Assembly (NCBI GenBank): GCA_016194325.1
Contig: JACQBS010000104.1
Coordinates: forward strand, 1-44,722
Length of the DNA stretch: 44,722 nucleotides
Direction: 5' to 3'
DNA from: Nitrospinota bacterium
GTDB taxonomy: Bacteria; Nitrospinota; Nitrospinia; UBA9942
Shown in pieces: positions 1 through 6,809 of the stretch; the stretch's first letter is position 1; each line of letters opens with the position of its first letter. Below the pieces are notes generated by a model that saw only the letters and a list, made by a program, of their open reading frames with translations, had not been told where the DNA came from and searched no databases. A program made the position numbers and the translations under genes.

Positions 1-45
1 TATCTCTGCTAATATATCCTTCCCCATATGTTTTGTATGTTCCAT
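1..45 (-). CDS. Partial CDS, 5' end only; possibly S-adenosylmethionine decarboxylase
   Basis: Only the first 15 codons lie in the window, reading leftward from an ATG at 45-43 with a purine-rich ribosome binding site (AGAGGA) about 8 nt upstream. The visible peptide MEHTKHMGKDILAEI resembles the N-terminus of prokaryotic S-adenosylmethionine decarboxylase proenzymes, which usually begin with a G-[KR]-H-[IL]-L-x-E type motif, but the His is Asp here. If correct, it would act in spermidine synthesis. Fifteen residues are too few to be sure. Confidence 0.4.
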   Translation of the reverse strand, partial: MEHTKHMGKDILAEI

Positions 46-118
46 GAGAAAATCCTCTTCAAAAAAGTTTAATAATAACCTATCATATCACATAGTCAAT
101 TTCAACTGGTTTTGATTT

Positions 119-147
119 TGCAGGGACACAGGGACATGGGGACTTAA
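119..147. repeat. Short tandem 8-nt unit array (GGGACACA type)
   Basis: Three successive 8-nt units of the form GGGACACA, GGGACATG, GGGACTTA lie just past the 3' end of the minus-strand glycosyltransferase. A weak inverted counterpart (GTCTG, CTGTCTC) may extend into the last codons of that gene at 162-190. It fits the short-unit palindrome set seen across the window. Confidence 0.5.
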
Positions 148-151
148 AATA

Positions 152-925
152 TCATTTATAGTTGTCTGTTTTCTGTCTCTCCATCTCCCACATCTTTGTA
201 TATTTTATGAATACATGGTAGGAAGACAGGATTGATACAATAAGGCCGGGGAGGTCATCTAAAAAACCTCTTTTTAATATATACATTTTAAAAAAGTTAA
301 ATGGTGGCCTAAAGAGTATGGATAAGATACCTGTCCTATTGCCCTTTTTAAAATTTTCACTTGCTGAAATGGATGTAAAACTGTTAATTGTTTTTAGATG
401 AGAAGATATGGTCGGAAAAGAATAGTGAAGAATATCCCCTTTGAGATAACCGACCTTTCCATCTACCTTCACAGATTCGTGTATGGCTGTTCCTTCTGTC
501 CCTTCCCATCTTCCCTTATCTTTTTTAAATAGCCTTATCTTGTAATCAGGATACCACCCGCAGTGAAGAATCCATTTTTTTACATAAAATGTCTTCCTCG
601 GTATATAATATCCATCGTATTTAAGATTGCCACTTAGTAATCCTTTGATTTCCTCTCTCAATTCATCTGAAATCCTCTCATCAGCATCTATACTCAATAC
701 CCAGTTATGAGAAGCCTTGCTCAAAGCAAGATTTTTCTGTTCAACAAATCCGGGCCATTTATTTTGATAAACATTATCTGTATATTCCCTGCAGATTTCT
801 AAAGTCTTATCAGTGCTGAATGAATCAATGACTACAATCTCATCAGCCCACTTTACACTCTCAAGACAATCCCTTATATTCTTCTCTTCATTGAATGTGA
901 TTATAGTTACAGATAGCTTTTCCAT
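152..925 (-). CDS. Glycosyltransferase family 2, WaaE/KdtX-like (LPS core)
   Basis: A 257-aa GT-A fold glycosyltransferase. The N-terminus SVTIITFNEEKNIRDCLESV, the nucleotide-sugar region (VVIDSFSTDKT) and the metal-binding motif SIDADERIS are typical of the WaaE/KdtX branch of GT2, which adds a sugar to the inner core of lipopolysaccharide. The C-terminal half carries an amphipathic or membrane-associated stretch (FRPPFNFFKMYIL and LPGLIVSILSSYHVFIKY), common in this branch and consistent with inner-membrane association. It is divergent from rimO, with 61 bp between the starts. No Shine-Dalgarno precedes the ATG; instead a -10-like TAGAAT lies 6 nt upstream, so the mRNA may be leaderless. 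The exact sugar and acceptor cannot be read from sequence. Confidence 0.85.
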   Translation of the reverse strand: MEKLSVTIITFNEEKNIRDCLESVKWADEIVVIDSFSTDKTLEICREYTDNVYQNKWPGFVEQKNLALSKASHNWVLSIDADERISDELREEIKGLLSGNLKYDGYYIPRKTFYVKKWILHCGWYPDYKIRLFKKDKGRWEGTEGTAIHESVKVDGKVGYLKGDILHYSFPTISSHLKTINSFTSISASENFKKGNRTGILSILFRPPFNFFKMYILKRGFLDDLPGLIVSILSSYHVFIKYTKMWEMERQKTDNYK

Positions 926-960
926 CGCACTATTCTAAAGAAACTTACCTTAAAGAACAA
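926..960 (-). promoter_or_regulatory. Predicted promoter of the GT2 gene, leaderless type
   Basis: Read on the minus strand: TTGTTC (960-955), 17-nt spacer, TAGAAT (937-932), then 6 nt to the ATG at 925. This places the start site at or within a base or two of the start codon. No ribosome binding site is visible. Confidence 0.5.
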
Positions 961-971
961 TAAAAAAACTA

Positions 972-986
972 TGCTATAATAAAAAA
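972..986 (+). promoter_or_regulatory. Extended -10 promoter of rimO, leaderless type
   Basis: TGCTATAAT at 972-980 is a perfect extended -10 motif (TGnTATAAT). Six adenines follow, then the rimO ATG at 987. No good -35 is seen, as is usual for extended -10 promoters, and there is no Shine-Dalgarno. Transcription would start at about the A of the ATG. Confidence 0.6.
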
Positions 987-2363
987 ATGAGTAAAGACTT
1001 GAAAAAAATCGGCATGGTGAGTCTTGGCTGCCCAAAGAATACGGTTGATAGTGAGATTGTATTAGGGAGCCTAACAGATAAGGGTTACTCTGTTACATCC
1101 GATGAAGGAGATGCGGATGTGATAATTGTCAACACCTGCGGCTTCATTGATTCTGCAAAGGAGGAGTCAATAGATGCCATATTGGAAATGGCTGAATATA
1201 AAAGAAAGGGTAACTGCCAGAAATTGGTTGTTATGGGCTGTCTGTCACAGAGATATAAGGATGAACTGCTTAAAGAGATACCTGAGATTGACTATCTTGT
1301 AGGTGCCGGGGATTTTAAGGGTGTGGCAGAGATGATAGAATCTAAAAATGGTATTAAGAAATCAAAGGTCAGAGAGCCTGTTTTTGATTTTAATGAAAAT
1401 ACACATAGAGTTTTAACCACACCCCGCTACACTGCCTATGTAAAAATTGCTGAGGGATGTTCAAATAGGTGCTCATTTTGTATTATTCCAAAAATCCGTG
1501 GACCATTTAAGAGCCGAAATGTAGATTCAATTGTAAGGGAGGCAGAGATACTATCAGATAAAGGTGTGAAGGAGCTAAATCTCATTTCTCAGGATACTAC
1601 TATGTTTGGTGCAGATACAGGACTTAAGAATGGGCTGTCAGAATTGCTTAAGAGGTTGATTAAGATTGATGGAGTGAGATGGATACGGCTTTTATACTGT
1701 TACCCGACATTTTTAAATGACGACATTATAGAAATAATGAAAAATGAGGAAAAGATATGTAAATATTTAGACCTCCCTTTACAGCACAGCCACGATGATA
1801 TTTTAAAGGCAATGATGAGACAGGAGAGAGAGGGAGAGATAAGGGATTTGATATATAAGATAAGAGATGCCATTCCAGATATTGCAATCAGGACAGCATT
1901 TATTGTTGGCTTCCCTGGTGAGACAGACAGGCATTTTGAGCATCTTTCAAGCTTTGTAAAGGAAATGAAGTTTGAGCACCTTGGTGTATTTACATATTCG
2001 CCAGAGGAAGGGACAAAGGCTGCCGAAATACCGAATCATGTTTTAGAAGATGTGAAAAATAAAAGGAAAGATGCAATAATGGAGATTCAGAAGAGAGTAT
2101 CGCTTGAGAAAAATAAAAAGTTTATTGGCACTACTCAAGATGTGATTGTAGAGGAGACAACCGGTAGTGATGAATTTCTGATAAGCGGGAGGATGCAGAC
2201 CCAGGCACCGGAGATTGATGGTGTTGTTTATATAGAGAAGAGTGAGGTAAGGGCAGGGGATATTCTGCCAGTAAAGATTACAAAGGCAATGGAGTATGAC
2301 CTGATAGGAGAAGCGGTAAACAAAGTATCAGAGTATCAGAGGGTCAAAGTAAAAGAACTCTGA
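987..2363 (+). CDS. rimO: Ribosomal protein S12 methylthiotransferase RimO
   Basis: Radical-SAM methylthiotransferase that adds a methylthio group to the conserved Asp of ribosomal protein S12. The 458-aa protein has the full architecture. The N-terminal UPF0004 domain has Cys15 (SLGCPKN), Cys51 (NTCGF) and Cys85 (MGCLSQ) for the second iron-sulfur cluster. The radical-SAM motif is Cys158-x3-Cys162-x2-Cys165 (EGCSNRCSFCIIP), followed by the RimO-specific IRGPFKSR, and a TRAM domain is at the C-terminus. The LPLQHSHDDILKAMMR segment separates it from MiaB less cleanly, but SLGCPKN favours RimO. The start is the first ATG, placed just after an extended -10 box. The last dozen or so residues (KVSEYQRVKVKEL) are encoded by a palindromic repeat that spans the stop codon. 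Confidence 0.95.
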   Translation: MSKDLKKIGMVSLGCPKNTVDSEIVLGSLTDKGYSVTSDEGDADVIIVNTCGFIDSAKEESIDAILEMAEYKRKGNCQKLVVMGCLSQRYKDELLKEIPEIDYLVGAGDFKGVAEMIESKNGIKKSKVREPVFDFNENTHRVLTTPRYTAYVKIAEGCSNRCSFCIIPKIRGPFKSRNVDSIVREAEILSDKGVKELNLISQDTTMFGADTGLKNGLSELLKRLIKIDGVRWIRLLYCYPTFLNDDIIEIMKNEEKICKYLDLPLQHSHDDILKAMMRQEREGEIRDLIYKIRDAIPDIAIRTAFIVGFPGETDRHFEHLSSFVKEMKFEHLGVFTYSPEEGTKAAEIPNHVLEDVKNKRKDAIMEIQKRVSLEKNKKFIGTTQDVIVEETTGSDEFLISGRMQTQAPEIDGVVYIEKSEVRAGDILPVKITKAMEYDLIGEAVNKVSEYQRVKVKEL

Positions 2364-2395
2364 CACTATGACACTTTGACGCTCTGATACTTTTT
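2321..2395. repeat. Palindromic element with short-unit arms (AGTATCAG type)
   Basis: The left arm (AAAGTATCAGAG then GGGTCAAAGT) and right arm (ACACTTTGAC then CTCTGATACTTT) pair almost completely. The rimO stop codon is inside the element and the ATG of the next gene follows it directly. Similar units (GAGTATCA, AAGAGTCA) recur at 27091-27185. Confidence 0.8.
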
Positions 2396-2578
2396 ATGAA
2401 GGTTCTTTTATACTATTCGGGTCTTGTTTTACAGACAATGGGGTTTGCCACGATGTTGTATGTCTTTATGCTGTTTTTTGGTAATACGAGAATGGGGGCA
2501 CTTCTCAATCTAAGTCTCGTTGGCATTGTGGAGTTTTATGTAGGTAATTATCTTGCAAAATTGTCCCGAATCAAGTGA
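2396..2578 (+). CDS. Small two-helix membrane protein, unknown function
   Basis: A 60-aa protein made almost entirely of two hydrophobic helices (about residues 3-27 and 33-55) with a short polar turn (GNTRMG) and a basic C-terminus (KLSRIK). The composition and helix pattern are those of a real small membrane protein. I do not recognise a named family. It follows rimO by 32 bp, but the ATG abuts the end of a palindromic repeat and no Shine-Dalgarno is present. Expression may depend on read-through from rimO or on a start I cannot identify. Confidence 0.6.
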   Translation: MKVLLYYSGLVLQTMGFATMLYVFMLFFGNTRMGALLNLSLVGIVEFYVGNYLAKLSRIK

Positions 2579-2582
2579 GGGA

Positions 2583-2705
2583 TTAACCCAAAAAATGTGT
2601 GAAATCACAGGTAAACACAGATTAACACAGGTTATTCAATGAATTAGAAAAAGATATAATAAGTTTTTGTTTTATCAGTGGTTACCTGTGTTTATCTGTG
2701 GTTAA
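2583..2705. repeat. Palindromic element of the AACCAC/CACAG type
   Basis: About 120 bp with a left half carrying units such as GTAAACACAG and ATTAACACAG, and a right half reading GTTACCTGTG, TTTATCTGTG, GGTTAA. The outer ends TTAACC (2583-2588) and GGTTAA (2700-2705) are complementary. It fills most of the gap upstream of cutA. Confidence 0.75.
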
Positions 2706-2735
2706 TGCATAATCTGAGATTAATTGGAGGTTGTT

Positions 2736-3077
2736 GTGGCTAAAACTGATTTTATTGTTGTATTCGTTACCGCCAGTTCTATTGAAGAGGCAGAAAAGAT
2801 TGGCAGGGGGCTTGTAGAGGAGAAACTTGCTGCATGTGCAAATATTTTGCAGCAGTTAAAATCCATATATTTCTGGGAAGGGAAACTTTGTCAGGAGAAT
2901 GAGGTGCTTATGATTGTGAAGAGCAGGGGAGGGCTTTTTAAAAAATTAACAGCTTATGTAAAGAAAAATCACAGTTATAAAGTCCCTGAGATTATTGCCA
3001 TCCCCATTGTTGACGGCTCACCTGATTATATATCATGGCTTAATGAATCATGTGACCCCCACACCTATTTCCAATGA
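2736..3077 (+). CDS. cutA: Divalent-cation tolerance protein CutA
   Basis: A CutA1-family trimeric, ferredoxin-like-fold protein, historically linked to copper tolerance; its real biochemical role is uncertain. It has the family hallmarks: VTASSIEEAEKIGRGLVEEKLAACANI, the SIYFWEGK strand and the NHSYKVPEI motif. The length from the GTG start is 113 aa, normal for the family. I choose GTG 2736 because GGAGG at 2726-2730 sits 5 nt upstream; an in-frame TTG at 2724 overlaps that ribosome binding site and is not credible. The stop lies within the left arm of an inverted repeat, so the tail (DPHTYFQ) is partly encoded by it. Confidence 0.92.
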   Translation: MAKTDFIVVFVTASSIEEAEKIGRGLVEEKLAACANILQQLKSIYFWEGKLCQENEVLMIVKSRGGLFKKLTAYVKKNHSYKVPEIIAIPIVDGSPDYISWLNESCDPHTYFQ

Positions 3078-3130
3078 TTATCGATGCCCATTCAGGAAGG
3101 TTCAACTCTCGCAGGAATAGGTGTGGGGGT
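3055..3130. repeat. Long inverted repeat between cutA and the zinc-ribbon gene
   Basis: The left arm ACCCCCACACCTATTTCC (3055-3072) pairs with the right arm GGAATAGGTGTGGGGGT (3114-3130) over 17 bp with one bulged T. The loop is 41 nt. The right arm ends 20 nt before the next ATG. No T-tract follows, so a plain terminator is unlikely. It could be another mobile palindrome or an RNA structure acting on the downstream gene. Confidence 0.75.
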
Positions 3131-3150
3131 AAATAGGAGGATTAATAAAA

Positions 3151-3465
3151 ATGACACAGGCAACTGAACGAAGAAAGACTGATAGAAGAAATGGGAGTGA
3201 GAGGAGGATAAATGTAGACCCGAAATATAAGGCATCGGGGAAGGAGAAGAGGGTATTTCAAGCCAGAAGGAAGGGCATGAGGAGAAGGAGTGCTTCTGCC
3301 TTTGTGACATGCAGGGAGTGCGGGAGTCTTTTCTTAATTTCAAAGGATGAATTTTACAAATTAACTCATGAAGGTAAGCCTGTCTTATGTCCCAAGGGAT
3401 GCAAAAAGGATAATGCAAAAGTTGCAAAGACGGCATTGTTCATGGTTGAGAGGGAGAAAAAATAA
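3151..3465 (+). CDS. Zinc-ribbon protein with basic N-terminus, unknown function
   Basis: A 104-aa protein with a highly charged, Arg/Lys-rich N-terminal half (residues 1-48, for example ERRKTDRRNGSERR) and a C-terminal zinc ribbon with Cys54-x2-Cys57 and Cys80-x3-Cys84. This combination suggests nucleic-acid or ribosome binding, but I do not recognise a named family. The start is supported by TAGGAGG at 3134-3140, about 10 nt before the ATG. Its last 26 bp overlap the 3' end of the convergent MFS gene. Confidence 0.75.
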   Translation: MTQATERRKTDRRNGSERRINVDPKYKASGKEKRVFQARRKGMRRRSASAFVTCRECGSLFLISKDEFYKLTHEGKPVLCPKGCKKDNAKVAKTALFMVEREKK

Positions 3466-4612
3466 CAGTCTGCAGCCTCTTTCTTGAGAGCAGGACAGAA
3501 ATACCGAATAGAAGTGATAGTATGCCTGTTATTATGAAGTTTATATGATAGCCGTAGATTCCGTTTAAAACCCCGCAGGTTGTTGCACCAAGGAATATAG
3601 ACCCCATTCTGAAACCCTGAACTATTCCTACCCCGCCGCCCATATATATTTCCTTGAAAACAATGGATGTGAGTATTCCATTGCAGAGGACTGTAAAAGA
3701 ATCGCCGACAGTGTGAAGCAGCCGTATTGTAAGAACATCCCGAAATCCATGAGTATATGCAGTGGCAACCTGAAAAACACCTGATATAATCATTCCAGTC
3801 CATATAAGCATCACGATATTTTTATCATTATCAAAGACCCTTCCTGATATGTATATTAAAAATCCGACCCATAATCCGACACATGCAAATATAATTCCGA
3901 TAGCTTTATCTTGCAGATTAAGGTTCATTTTAAGAAACAGACTTAATGAAGACTGCTCTGCACCAAGGTGTATGCCTACCACAGATACGGAAAGAAGGAG
4001 GAAGATTATCTTGTATTGCTTAAAGATTGATGTATAATCTGACAACTTTAAACTCTCTGCCTTTTCTGCTTTTGATATGCATTTCTCCTTCATGAAAAAT
4101 GAAAAGATTAGGAGGATGGATATACCTATAAGTCCGGCAGCAAATACCGATTTCATATCTGACCAGTGTAATAAATAGCCTGCGGATAATGGTCCTAACG
4201 AATAACCGGTTGAAGAGCTAAGAAAGAAAGAACCTATTCTACTGCTCCTCCCCTTTTCTTCAAGTCCCTTGTAGAATGAGGTGCTTAATCCGATGTTTAT
4301 GAGTGTTGAACCTAAACCTCCGATAAGAGTAAATATGAATAAATTTAATAACGAGTTAGATATTATTAAGCCAACCAGATATATAATAAAAAGTAAAATA
4401 CCGAATCTTACGATAGAATATGTTGATAGTCGGTCTGATGCAAAACCGGCAGGGATAATGCTGATGGATGAAGAGGCAGCGAACGCACCTACAAGAAAGC
4501 CTACACCTTTATCAGAAATTGAAATGGATTTAAAATAGATAGGGAGAAATGATTCCACCATCCAGAGGGAGTAGAAGTAAAGGAAATAGCTGAAATTTAA
4601 GAGCAGGGTCAT
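3440..4612 (-). CDS. Major facilitator superfamily transporter
   Basis: A 390-aa protein with about 12 hydrophobic helices and the MFS loop signature after helix 2 (GFASDRLSTYSIVRFG). The substrate is unknown. I place the start at the ATG at 4612, one base after the stop codon of the upstream epimerase gene, giving translational coupling. A longer reading from 4678 would run 65 bp back into that gene. Its company with rmd and gmd suggests, but does not show, a link to surface-sugar metabolism. The 3' end overlaps the opposite-strand zinc-ribbon gene by 26 bp. Confidence 0.85.
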   Translation of the reverse strand: MTLLLNFSYFLYFYSLWMVESFLPIYFKSISISDKGVGFLVGAFAASSSISIIPAGFASDRLSTYSIVRFGILLFIIYLVGLIISNSLLNLFIFTLIGGLGSTLINIGLSTSFYKGLEEKGRSSRIGSFFLSSSTGYSLGPLSAGYLLHWSDMKSVFAAGLIGISILLIFSFFMKEKCISKAEKAESLKLSDYTSIFKQYKIIFLLLSVSVVGIHLGAEQSSLSLFLKMNLNLQDKAIGIIFACVGLWVGFLIYISGRVFDNDKNIVMLIWTGMIISGVFQVATAYTHGFRDVLTIRLLHTVGDSFTVLCNGILTSIVFKEIYMGGGVGIVQGFRMGSIFLGATTCGVLNGIYGYHINFIITGILSLLFGISVLLSRKRLQTVIFSPSQP

Positions 4613-4613
4613 C

Positions 4614-5561
4614 TTACGAATTACGATTAGGAATCTTTTCTCTCCAGTAATTGAGAATGTCGTTAAGGGTTTTTTCAAATTGGATTATGGGTTTCCAGCC
4701 GGTTGATGCTTTAAATTTACTGCAGTCACCTCTTATTGTTGTAATATCTGTTGACCTTAATTTTGTTTTATCCTCTCTTATCTCAACAGACAGCCTGGAA
4801 AATTTTAAAAGTGTATCAAGAATCCAGCGTATAGAATAAGACCTCTCTGAACAAATATTATATGCTTCACCGCTTGCCCCATTTTCAATTGCAAGTTTAT
4901 ATGCAAGTACCATATCTCGGACATCAGTAAAATCTCTCTGAATATAAAGATTGCCTGTATAAACTACAGGTTCTCTTACCCCTGACTCAATCTCTGCAAT
5001 CTGTCTTGCAAAGTCCGAGCATACATAGATTGATTTTTGGCCTGGCCCTGTATGATTAAACGGTCTAACCCTCACTATATTCATGCTATATCTCTTGACA
5101 TAGGAATAGGATAAAAGGTCTGCTGCTGTTTTACTTACAGCATAAGGGCTTAAGGGTGCGAGCGGAAAATCTTCTTTGGCAGGTGTGCTTTCTGATAGAA
5201 CACCATATTCATCTGCTGAGCCTACAAACAATATTTTTGAATTCAGCCCAGAATCTCTTACTGCATCCAAAAGATTCATTGTCCCGTAGAAATTTATATC
5301 ATAGGTTATTTTTGGATTTTTTAAAGAGTCAGGGGGATATGATACGGCAGAAAGATGGTATATCTGCTGCGGTTTTACTTCTGATACGATATTTTTGATA
5401 TTGTCAGCATCCCTTATGTCGCATTTGAATATCCTTACCTTTTCAAAAATCAAATCTTTTGAGGAAAAGGCTGTTCCAGATACATCACACCCCTCTTTTA
5501 TGAAAAGCTCAGACAGGTGATGACCGACAAAACCTGTAATGCCTGTAATGAGAATACGCAT
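4614..5561 (-). CDS. rmd: GDP-6-deoxy-D-mannose reductase-like SDR epimerase
   Basis: A 315-aa extended short-chain dehydrogenase/reductase. The Rossmann motif is GITGFVGHHL (residues 7-16); the active site is Ser115 (GSADEYG) with Tyr140-x3-Lys144 (YAVSK); RPFNHTGPGQ is the substrate-binding signature seen in Rmd-type reductases. It lies directly downstream of gmd on the same strand. Gmd makes GDP-4-keto-6-deoxymannose, and this enzyme would reduce it to GDP-D-rhamnose. Fucose synthase (Fcl) would be the alternative for GDP-L-fucose, but the HTGPGQ motif and length fit Rmd better. Genes of this subgroup sometimes act on other NDP-sugars. Confidence 0.82.
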   Translation of the reverse strand: MRILITGITGFVGHHLSELFIKEGCDVSGTAFSSKDLIFEKVRIFKCDIRDADNIKNIVSEVKPQQIYHLSAVSYPPDSLKNPKITYDINFYGTMNLLDAVRDSGLNSKILFVGSADEYGVLSESTPAKEDFPLAPLSPYAVSKTAADLLSYSYVKRYSMNIVRVRPFNHTGPGQKSIYVCSDFARQIAEIESGVREPVVYTGNLYIQRDFTDVRDMVLAYKLAIENGASGEAYNICSERSYSIRWILDTLLKFSRLSVEIREDKTKLRSTDITTIRGDCSKFKASTGWKPIIQFEKTLNDILNYWREKIPNRNS

Positions 5562-5566
5562 AGATA

Positions 5567-5640
5567 AGAGTCTAAAAGTCTAAAAGTCTAAGAGTCTAAG
5601 AGGTTTTATATTTTTAGACTATTAGTCTCTTAGACTGTTT
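5567..5640. repeat. Palindromic element with 8-nt units (AGTCTAAA type)
   Basis: The left arm has four 8-nt units, AGTCTAAA twice then AGTCTAAG twice. The right arm reads TTTAGACT, ATTAGTCT, CTTAGACT. It fills the whole gap between gmd and rmd. Confidence 0.8.
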
Positions 5641-5641
5641 T

Positions 5642-6601
5642 TTACTTTTTCAGTCTATCCAAATCTGCCTCTACCATCATCTCTATTAATTCCTGAAATG
5701 ATACCTGAGGCTCCCATCCCAATTCCTTCTTTGCCTTTGAATGGTCACCAACAAGATGGTCTACCTCTGCCGGACGCAAAAGTGCAGGGTCTATCACAAC
5801 ATAATCCTTCCATTTGAGTCCAAGGTGGCCGAATGAAATCTCAACCAATTCCTGAACTGAATGCTCTTTTCCTGTAGCGATGACATAATCTGACGGCTCT
5901 TTCTGTTGAAGCATAAGCCACATTGCCCTTATATAATCTTTTGCATATCCCCAGTCCCTTTTTGCCTCAAGATTGCCGAGCCTGAGTTCCTTTGCCAGTC
6001 CAAGTTTTATCTTGGCTGCACCCTCTGTTACTTTTCTTGTAACAAACTCCCGACCCCTTCGTGGAGATTCGTGATTGAAGAGTATGCCTGAACAGGCAAA
6101 TATATTGTAACTCTCCCGATAGTTCACAGTTATCCAGTGTCCATAGACCTTTGCAACACCGTATGGACTTCGGGGATAAAAGGGGGTCTTTTCGGTCTGA
6201 GGCATCTGCTGAACCTTTCCAAACATCTCACTGCTGCTCGCCTGATAAAATTTTATTTTTTTATTTATATGTCTTATCGCCTCAAGCATCCTCGTAACCC
6301 CCAGGGCTGTGAATTCTCCGGTAAGGATGGGCTGGGTCCATGATGTAGGGACGAAGGACTGTGCAGCAAGATTATATATCTCATCCGGCTCGGATTCCTT
6401 TATGGCATCAATTATGGATAATTGGTCAAGCAGGTCAGCCTGCTTTAACTCAATCCTACCCTTGATATGGTCTATCCTTTCAAAGCTCTCGGTTGAAGCC
6501 CTTCTTACCATGCCGGCAACCTTGTAGCCTTTATCCAGTAAAAATTCCGCCAGATATGAGCCATCCTGTCCTGTGATGCCTGTAATGAGTGCCTTTTTCA
6601 T
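5642..6601 (-). CDS. gmd: GDP-mannose 4,6-dehydratase
   Basis: Converts GDP-D-mannose to GDP-4-keto-6-deoxy-D-mannose, the branch point to GDP-D-rhamnose, GDP-L-fucose and related sugars of O-antigens. The 319-aa SDR protein has [14 protein letters not shown] (residues 8-21), which is diagnostic for Gmd, the SSSEMFG active-site segment (122-128), Tyr147-x3-Lys151, and the Gmd signatures [13 protein letters not shown] and [10 protein letters not shown]. The start ATG at 6601 has a strong GGAGG five bases upstream. It sits before rmd with only a palindromic element in between, so the two are probably cotranscribed. Confidence 0.95.
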   Translation of the reverse strand: MKKALITGITGQDGSYLAEFLLDKGYKVAGMVRRASTESFERIDHIKGRIELKQADLLDQLSIIDAIKESEPDEIYNLAAQSFVPTSWTQPILTGEFTALGVTRMLEAIRHINKKIKFYQASSSEMFGKVQQMPQTEKTPFYPRSPYGVAKVYGHWITVNYRESYNIFACSGILFNHESPRRGREFVTRKVTEGAAKIKLGLAKELRLGNLEAKRDWGYAKDYIRAMWLMLQQKEPSDYVIATGKEHSVQELVEISFGHLGLKWKDYVVIDPALLRPAEVDHLVGDHSKAKKELGWEPQVSFQELIEMMVEADLDRLKK

Positions 6602-6643
6602 GTATCCTCCAATTTTTTATAAGGCAAAGAACTTATAAAAATT

Positions 6644-6731
6644 AGCCACAGAGGGCACAGACTCATTAAAAACAGTTCAAACGGCTTAAACGGTTTAAAC
6701 CGCTTTTAAAATCTCTGTGTTCTCTGTGGCT
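6644..6731. repeat. GCCACAGAG palindrome with a nested AAACGG element
   Basis: The outer arms are GCCACAGAGGGCACAGA (from 6645) and TCTCTGTGTTCTCTGTGGC (to 6730). Inside lies a second family of 9-nt units (CAGTTCAAA, CGGCTTAAA, CGGTTTAAA) at 6673-6706, the same family that occurs alone at 8121-8165. It separates the divergent gmd and nfeD genes. Confidence 0.85.
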
Positions 6732-6750
6732 GTTGAGTTTTTGTTCTGCC

Positions 6751-6779
6751 TTGACTTTGAGGGATTTATTGTATTAGAT
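6751..6779 (+). promoter_or_regulatory. Predicted sigma70 promoter of nfeD
   Basis: TTGACT (6751-6756), 17-nt spacer, TTAGAT (6774-6779). The start codon lies 30 nt downstream. The -10 is weak. Confidence 0.4.
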
Positions 6780-6809
6780 TATCCATACAAAGACAAGTTA
6801 AAATGATTT

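Noticed and set aside
3092..3803. Minus-strand frames of 114 and 145 aa across the zinc-ribbon and MFS genes
   Set aside because: Cys/Ser/His-rich shadow frames without family features or ribosome binding sites, lying opposite or out of frame with well-supported genes.
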